Of a stretch of DNA of 64,000 bases, positions 59,621-64,000 are shown piece by piece. A program made the translations under genes and the position numbers. The first letter of the stretch is position 1; each line of letters starts with the position of its first letter. Below the pieces are notes generated by a model that searched no databases, was not told the origin of the DNA, and saw only the letters and a list, made by a program, of their open reading frames with translations. This DNA is from Nitrososphaerota archaeon (GTDB taxonomy: Archaea; Thermoproteota; Nitrososphaeria; Nitrososphaerales; Nitrosopumilaceae): assembly GCA_028867785.1 (NCBI GenBank), contig JAGWFS010000001.1:186001-250000 (forward strand), read 5' to 3'.

Positions 59621-61432
59621 ATGGAAAAGATAGTAGTAGATACAAGTATCATAATAGACGGCGAGATAACCAAACTTATCGAGTCAGCAAGCCTCAGGGA
59701 CTGCGAAATAATTATTCCTGTTGCAGTTTTAGACGAACTTCAGGCCCAAGCCTCCCAGAACAAGGACTATGGATTTGTAGGATTAGAAGAGATAAAGAAA
59801 ATTCGCGAGTTGGCTCTGAAAAATAACATCTTGCTCAGATTTGAAGGGGAGCGTCCCAGTATGGACGACATAAAATTGGCAAGACACGGTAGAATTGATG
59901 CCATAATAAAGGACATTGCAAAAAAGAATAGCGCTACATTTTATACTGCAGATTATGTGCAGGCGTTGGTTGCACAGGCAGAAGGTATCAAGACCAGCTA
60001 CTCCAAACCCCAAGTCAAAATAGAAGATCTCGAATTTGAAAAATATTTTGATCAGCAAACCATGAGCATCCATCTCAAAGAAGGGGCAAGACCGGTTGCA
60101 AAGCGTGGAAGACCCGGGACATTTACCTTGGCCGAGCTTGATGACAAGACGCTGAAAAAAGAATACTTGGAAGGAATCACTACAGAGATTTTAGAGTCGT
60201 CCAGGGTCAACCAAAACGGGGTCATTGAGATTTCAAAGTCAGGTGCCCTGGTGGTTCAGTTTAGAGATTACAGAGTTGTAATAACGCATCGTCCGTTTTC
60301 CAATAGATATGAGATTACAATAACGCGTCCTCTTGTCAAGATGTCACTTGAACAATACAATCCATCCGAGAAGCTCATGCAGAGACTATCGGAAAATGCC
60401 GAGGGAATACTTGTAGCGGGGGCTCCCGGATCAGGCAAGAGCACCTTTGCATCAAGTCTTGCAGATTTTTATTCCAAAAAAGGCAAGATAGTAAAGACGT
60501 TTGAATCGCCAAGAGATCTCCAGGTAGACGAGAAGATCACCCAGTATACACACCTTGATGGAAGTTTTGAGAATGCAGCCGACATATTGCTCCTGGTGCG
60601 ACCTGACTATACCATATTTGACGAGATAAGAAGATATCATGATTTCAGGGTCTTCGCAGATTTGAGATTAGCAGGAGTAGGCATGGTAGGAGTGGTACAT
60701 GCAAACGCCCCGCTTGATGCAATTCAGAGATTCATAGGAAAAGTTGAGCTTGGGATGATCCCGCACATATTGGATACGGTAGTATACGTCAAGGCAGGTC
60801 AGATTTCCAAAGTATACGAGTTGGAATTCAAGGTCAAGGTACCCACAGGCATGACAGAACAAGATTTGGCAAGACCGGTAATAGAGGTCAGGAACTTTGA
60901 GAGCCACACGCTTGAATACGAGATTTACACGTATGGAGAGGAAAATATCGTTATACCAATTTCAAAAGAAGCAAAAAGCGGCGGAATTGAGAGGCTTGCA
61001 GAATCAAAGATAAAAGAGGTCATCAAGAGATTTGATTCGGATGCAGAAATTGAGATTCTTTCAAGCAACAGCGTTCGGGTTAAGGTTGACAAGGATTCCA
61101 TACCGTCATTGATTGGCAGGGGAGGCTCTACAATCAATGAGCTTGAAAAAAATCTTGGCGTCCATATAGACGTAGAGCAAAAAACAACAGCCTCTGATAA
61201 CAGAAGCAGTGAATGGTTTGAGATGTCAGAGTCTGGGAACAATTTGATTTTAGAAGTAGACGAGAACAAATCAGGAATGGATGCAGATGTCTACGTCAAG
61301 GGCAAACACTTGCTGTCTTCACGGATTGGAAAGAGAGGCAGGATCATAGTGGCCAAAAGGTCAAGCCCTGGAAAGAGAATAATTAACGCAGTCATGTCAA
61401 AAGATGACATCAAGATAGTGGTACACGACTAG
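59621..61432 (+). CDS. PINA: PIN-domain, PilT-like ATPase with KH domain
   Basis: A 603-residue archaeal protein with a PIN nuclease-like domain (VVDTSIIIDGEITKL, DAIIKDIAKKNSATFYTADY), a hexameric ATPase of the PilT/GspE type (Walker A VAGAPGSGKSTFASSL, Walker B TIFDEIRRYHDF) and a C-terminal KH domain (SIPSLIGRGGSTINELEKNL). Homologs in Sulfolobus (PINA) migrate along DNA and act with Holliday-junction enzymes. The first PIN aspartates are kept, so nuclease activity is possible. ATG 59621, divergent from the beta-helix gene. Confidence 0.93.
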   Translation: MEKIVVDTSIIIDGEITKLIESASLRDCEIIIPVAVLDELQAQASQNKDYGFVGLEEIKKIRELALKNNILLRFEGERPSMDDIKLARHGRIDAIIKDIAKKNSATFYTADYVQALVAQAEGIKTSYSKPQVKIEDLEFEKYFDQQTMSIHLKEGARPVAKRGRPGTFTLAELDDKTLKKEYLEGITTEILESSRVNQNGVIEISKSGALVVQFRDYRVVITHRPFSNRYEITITRPLVKMSLEQYNPSEKLMQRLSENAEGILVAGAPGSGKSTFASSLADFYSKKGKIVKTFESPRDLQVDEKITQYTHLDGSFENAADILLLVRPDYTIFDEIRRYHDFRVFADLRLAGVGMVGVVHANAPLDAIQRFIGKVELGMIPHILDTVVYVKAGQISKVYELEFKVKVPTGMTEQDLARPVIEVRNFESHTLEYEIYTYGEENIVIPISKEAKSGGIERLAESKIKEVIKRFDSDAEIEILSSNSVRVKVDKDSIPSLIGRGGSTINELEKNLGVHIDVEQKTTASDNRSSEWFEMSESGNNLILEVDENKSGMDADVYVKGKHLLSSRIGKRGRIIVAKRSSPGKRIINAVMSKDDIKIVVHD

Positions 61433-61888
61433 CTACTGAAAGTCTTGTAGAATTTTCGGGTTTTCTTTTAGGAATGTGACAAACTTTCTGAGCTGCCTTA
61501 TTGTCTGCGGATTTAAATGGTGTTCAATTCCTTCAGTATCCTGGTTTGCAATTTCATGATTTATTCCAAGCATCTTGAAAAATTCAAGCAGGATTCCATG
61601 TTTTTGCCGTACAGTGTCTGCAACTGCGTTACCCTTTTGGGTCAGATTGATTCCCTTGTATTTTTCATATTCTAGATACCCGTTCTCGTCAAGCCTTTGA
61701 AGCATCTTTGTGACAGAAGGTGCGCTGACGTTTAGATATCTTGAAATTTCTATCGTATTGGCATATCCCTTGAGTTCGACCAGTTCTGATATTACCTCCA
61801 AGTAATCCTCTATTCTAGAATAATCCTCCTTGGCTAATTTGTGGGCTTCCTTGATAGATTCTAGCCGCTCGCCACGTTTTTCCTTCAT
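61433..61888 (-). CDS. DtxR/MntR-family metal-dependent repressor
   Basis: Binds Fe(II) or Mn(II) and represses metal-uptake genes. 151 residues: winged helix YANTIEISRYLNVSAPSVTK, LDENGYLEYEKYKGINLTQK, then the metal-binding and dimer domain HGILLEFFKMLGINHEIANQ and DTEGIEHHLNPQTIRQL with the EGxEH-type ligands. No SH3-like third domain, so MntR-sized. Its promoter carries a palindrome at 61925-61940 that suits autoregulation. Convergent with PINA, stop next to stop. Confidence 0.9.
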   Translation of the reverse strand: MKEKRGERLESIKEAHKLAKEDYSRIEDYLEVISELVELKGYANTIEISRYLNVSAPSVTKMLQRLDENGYLEYEKYKGINLTQKGNAVADTVRQKHGILLEFFKMLGINHEIANQDTEGIEHHLNPQTIRQLRKFVTFLKENPKILQDFQ

Positions 61889-61924
61889 TGTATAACCCAG
61901 TGATTACACTCAAAGCGATATAAC

Positions 61925-61940
61925 CTGATCTCTTGATCAG
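61925..61940. promoter_or_regulatory. Candidate operator of the DtxR/MntR-type gene
   Basis: Perfect palindrome ctgatc-tctt-gatcag just upstream of and touching the TATA-like region (gatataacc, 61917-61925; gttatatc on the minus strand) of the regulator gene. Placement over the BRE would block TFB binding. Confidence 0.5.
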
Positions 61941-62011
61941 AAATCTTCACCTTATTGTGATTGATCTTTTGCATGGATTCTTAACTAGAAATCCCAAAAC
62001 TTGAGACACGT

Positions 62012-62356
62012 ATGAATGAGGGGATTAGGAAGAATATTCATAAAATTAAAAAAATGAGAGAGTCCATCAAAAGACGGGCTGAGGTTTATTCCAGTCTCGG
62101 GGCCCTTGACGACTGCGGAACAGCGCGTGCGCTAGGTTCGCTTCAACGTGCGCCTGCACCCGGCAAGAAGATACAAAAGATAGGCTTTATCCTGCTGTTT
62201 TCACCAGAACCTTTTACCACTGTCGCAGGTGTGCCCATGATCATAGCTGGTAAGTATTTGGACAGAGTATACAACGGATCTACAATTTCAGACATTGGAC
62301 ATGAAACAAAGAACTTTGCAAGAGGAATTTCAGACTTTAAAGACAAGATAAGATAG
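62012..62356 (+). CDS. Conserved hypothetical protein
   Basis: A 114-residue basic protein. The N-terminal 40 residues are helical and rich in Lys/Arg (KKMRESIKRRAEVYSSLG); a hydrophobic segment FILLFSPEPFTTVAGVPMII follows, perhaps membrane-associated, and the end is polar. TATA-like cttaacta (61979-61986) is 27 bp before the ATG. Unknown family. Confidence 0.6.
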   Translation: MNEGIRKNIHKIKKMRESIKRRAEVYSSLGALDDCGTARALGSLQRAPAPGKKIQKIGFILLFSPEPFTTVAGVPMIIAGKYLDRVYNGSTISDIGHETKNFARGISDFKDKIR

Positions 62357-62587
62357 ACCGCCACATGACGATTTTTTGATTTTGTCTAACCATGTAGAAA
62401 TCGTCAATTTTTCAGAATCGTAGATCAGATTCCACAGGCAGACAAGATGATACAGTATCATGTTATTATGAGGTCATAGACACACATCAGGGTGATTCGC
62501 ACATGTTGCCATAAGACGATTGTTGGTTAATTTTTGCAGTATTTGTTTTTATGAAACTCGGGCTGGTTTGTGGTTGTGGCGTTGCCT

Positions 62588-63889
62588 TTATTGCATTGTA
62601 ATTACTGCAGTAGGAGGAACGTTTGGATGAATGACTGTTATTTGTACTTGGTCTGCACCTCTTCCATATCCGTTGCTTACACCAAGTTCAAAGACAAGTA
62701 TGTCCGTGCTGCCAACCGGCACATCTGGTGCAACAAATTGCGGGGTGGCCGAATTTGTGTTAAGTAGAGTTACTGTGACTCCTGAAACTTGTCTCCAAGA
62801 ATATGTCAGATAACCGTATCCAGTACTCTTAGAGCCGTCTAATGTTACTTGATCATTTCCATTTACAGTTCTGTCAGGACCAGCGTTAGCAATCGGTGGC
62901 AAGGAATACCCTAATTGAGTATAAACAAAGCTGTTACAAGATCCAATCACAGTCTGACCAGCAGAGACAGTCAACAGAAATCCAATTTCAGAAGAATCAG
63001 GACCATTGGGAATTGTTACTGATGGGTTTAATGTATCTGCTGATGATATTTGAGCTGGTAAACCAGAGATCTGTTTCCACGAATAGGTCAATTGAGTATT
63101 AGATGGATTGCTTACAGTTGCCGGCAGAGTGACTTGAGATCCTCTCGCTCCTCCAATGACAGGTCCACATTGAATTGAAGGTTGGTTGTAGTAGCTATTA
63201 CTCATGACTATAACGGTTTCTGAATCAGAACCCTGTCCGCCATGGCCATCATATGCTGTAAGTGTAAATTGTAAAGTTGTAGACGGTTGTGAGCCAACAG
63301 ATGGGGCAGTAAATGTAGCAGCAGGTTGATCCGCTCCAGACAGTGTCACAGTACTGTTGCCTGAGATTTGCTTCCATTGGTACGTCAGAGCATCATTGTC
63401 AGGATCTGTTGCTGTGCCAGTCAAAGTCACTTTAGAAGATTCGGCTACTACGAGCTCATGTTGAGTTACAACTGTTGGCGGATGATTGATGTGTACTACT
63501 TGAAGATTAAATGCGGTACTACTTGTTGCACCGTGGTTATCTGTAACTGTCAAGGCAAACCTCAGATATTTAGTATCGCCAGCTGAAACTGGCGGTGTTG
63601 TAAACGTGATGGTTTGCCCCCCATTTACAAAACTAACAGGGTCACCAGACATCTGTTGCCAATAATATTTTACAAGAGTATTTCCTGCAACAGGTGTGAA
63701 GGAACCAACACCTGAAAGTGTTACCTGGGTTTGTTCATTTACTACAGCTGGACTACTGACAGCTCCTGTTTGGGCAAACGCCATATTATGAGATGAGACA
63801 AGTGGAACAAATAATGCCGCTGCGGCAAACATTACAACACACGCAGTAAAAATTCCATGTTTATTAATAATGCGAGATCTCTCCGACAT
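62588..63889 (-). CDS. Exported PKD-type repeat protein
   Basis: A 433-residue exported protein with signal peptide (VVMFAAAALFVPLVSSHNMA, cleavage near AFA/QTG) and four Ig/PKD-like repeats of about 95-100 residues. Each has a YxWxQxSG strand: YYWQQMSG, YQWKQISG, YSWKQISG, YSWRQVSG, with DPDNDALT and GPDRTVNG edge loops. It ends without a membrane anchor. Such proteins make up S-layer-associated or adhesive surface structures. The gap 62357-62587 (231 bp) holds only a weak gacgattt/aaatcgtc inverted repeat. ATG 63889. Confidence 0.85.
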   Translation of the reverse strand: MSERSRIINKHGIFTACVVMFAAAALFVPLVSSHNMAFAQTGAVSSPAVVNEQTQVTLSGVGSFTPVAGNTLVKYYWQQMSGDPVSFVNGGQTITFTTPPVSAGDTKYLRFALTVTDNHGATSSTAFNLQVVHINHPPTVVTQHELVVAESSKVTLTGTATDPDNDALTYQWKQISGNSTVTLSGADQPAATFTAPSVGSQPSTTLQFTLTAYDGHGGQGSDSETVIVMSNSYYNQPSIQCGPVIGGARGSQVTLPATVSNPSNTQLTYSWKQISGLPAQISSADTLNPSVTIPNGPDSSEIGFLLTVSAGQTVIGSCNSFVYTQLGYSLPPIANAGPDRTVNGNDQVTLDGSKSTGYGYLTYSWRQVSGVTVTLLNTNSATPQFVAPDVPVGSTDILVFELGVSNGYGRGADQVQITVIHPNVPPTAVITMQ

Positions 63890-64000
63890 GTGTGTTTATG
63901 AGTGAGTTATTAGGGGGTTATAAGCTTTTCATATAAATTAAAATTATTACAGACCAAATCTTTGTAACGTTACCATTTCAAAAAAGATTAGATTGTCGAT

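Noticed and set aside
62368-62405. gacgattt/aaatcgtc inverted repeat after the gene at 62012
   Set aside because: Arms are only 8 bases with a 22-base AT-rich loop; too weak to call a terminator.

Overview
The window is a dense, gene-only stretch of an archaeal chromosome. Archaeal or eukaryote-like information genes (RNA polymerase subunit K, ribosomal protein S25e, an Alba-like protein, a proteasome beta subunit, ATP-dependent DNA ligase, tRNA-splicing endonuclease, TrmI, PINA-type ATPase), F420 ligase CofE, archaeal-type phosphoglycolate phosphatase and Thi4 fix the domain. Many small conserved proteins, a cupredoxin, DUF47 and DUF6775 proteins and an exported protein with an IPSWV...DGTIT...IKYLVDN tail point to Thaumarchaeota (Nitrososphaerota), probably an ammonia oxidiser of the Nitrosopumilales; the exact genus cannot be read from this sequence. 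No ammonia-oxidation genes, rRNA, tRNA, CRISPR array, IS element or prophage was recognised.

Layout. 1-8.9 kb: ahcY (5' part only), a Rieske ferredoxin, nadE-cysS, a YchF-like GTPase, CoA-binding protein, redoxin, birA and an agmatinase-like gene. 9-15 kb: DUF2203, UbiA prenyltransferase, aldo/keto reductase, a 47-residue YHS protein, a truncated AsnB with zinc ribbon, HTH regulator, Alba, rpoK, cyclophilin-like protein, S25e. 15-17 kb: a phospholipase C-type phosphoesterase flanked by imperfect direct repeats, the best candidate for an acquired gene. 17-26 kb: DNA ligase, DUF47, endA, an SDR-SDR protein coupled to a MaoC-like gene, TauE permease, hom and a PUA protein. 26-32.5 kb (minus strand): psmB, M20 peptidase, nnrD, trmI, argS and pgp.

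32.5-41 kb: small proteins, a VTT membrane protein, DRG GTPase, two mini-genes (zinc ribbon; Lys/Arg/Ala-rich protein), a collagen-like protein with exactly 100 uninterrupted Gly-X-Y triplets, a TPR protein, and a sulfite/nitrite reductase-rhodanese pair. 41-48 kb: inositol-phosphate synthase, Thi4, DUF6775, thioredoxin reductase, cysteine synthase with a TusA-like gene, PHP phosphoesterase, cofE and a SerB-like HAD. 48.5-64 kb: proS, wHTH, cupredoxin, an HtrA with a collagen-like linker, DNA repair glycosylases aag-udg, tldD, a giant beta-helix surface protein, PINA, a DtxR/MntR regulator and an exported PKD-type protein.

Many starts sit about 25-28 bp after a TATA-like sequence, which fits leaderless mRNAs; I used that spacing to choose starts. 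Functional links: a sulfur group (siroheme reductase, rhodanese, cysK, TusA, trxB), a repair group (lig, aag, udg), and a cell-surface group (collagen-like, HtrA, beta-helix, PKD and cupredoxin proteins). The most interesting signals are the SDR-SDR/MaoC pair resembling half of Chloroflexus malonyl-CoA reductase, the collagen-like proteins, the basic mini-protein, and several family members lacking or changing a key residue (proteasome Thr1, cupredoxin Cys, SDR Lys, HAD second Asp).
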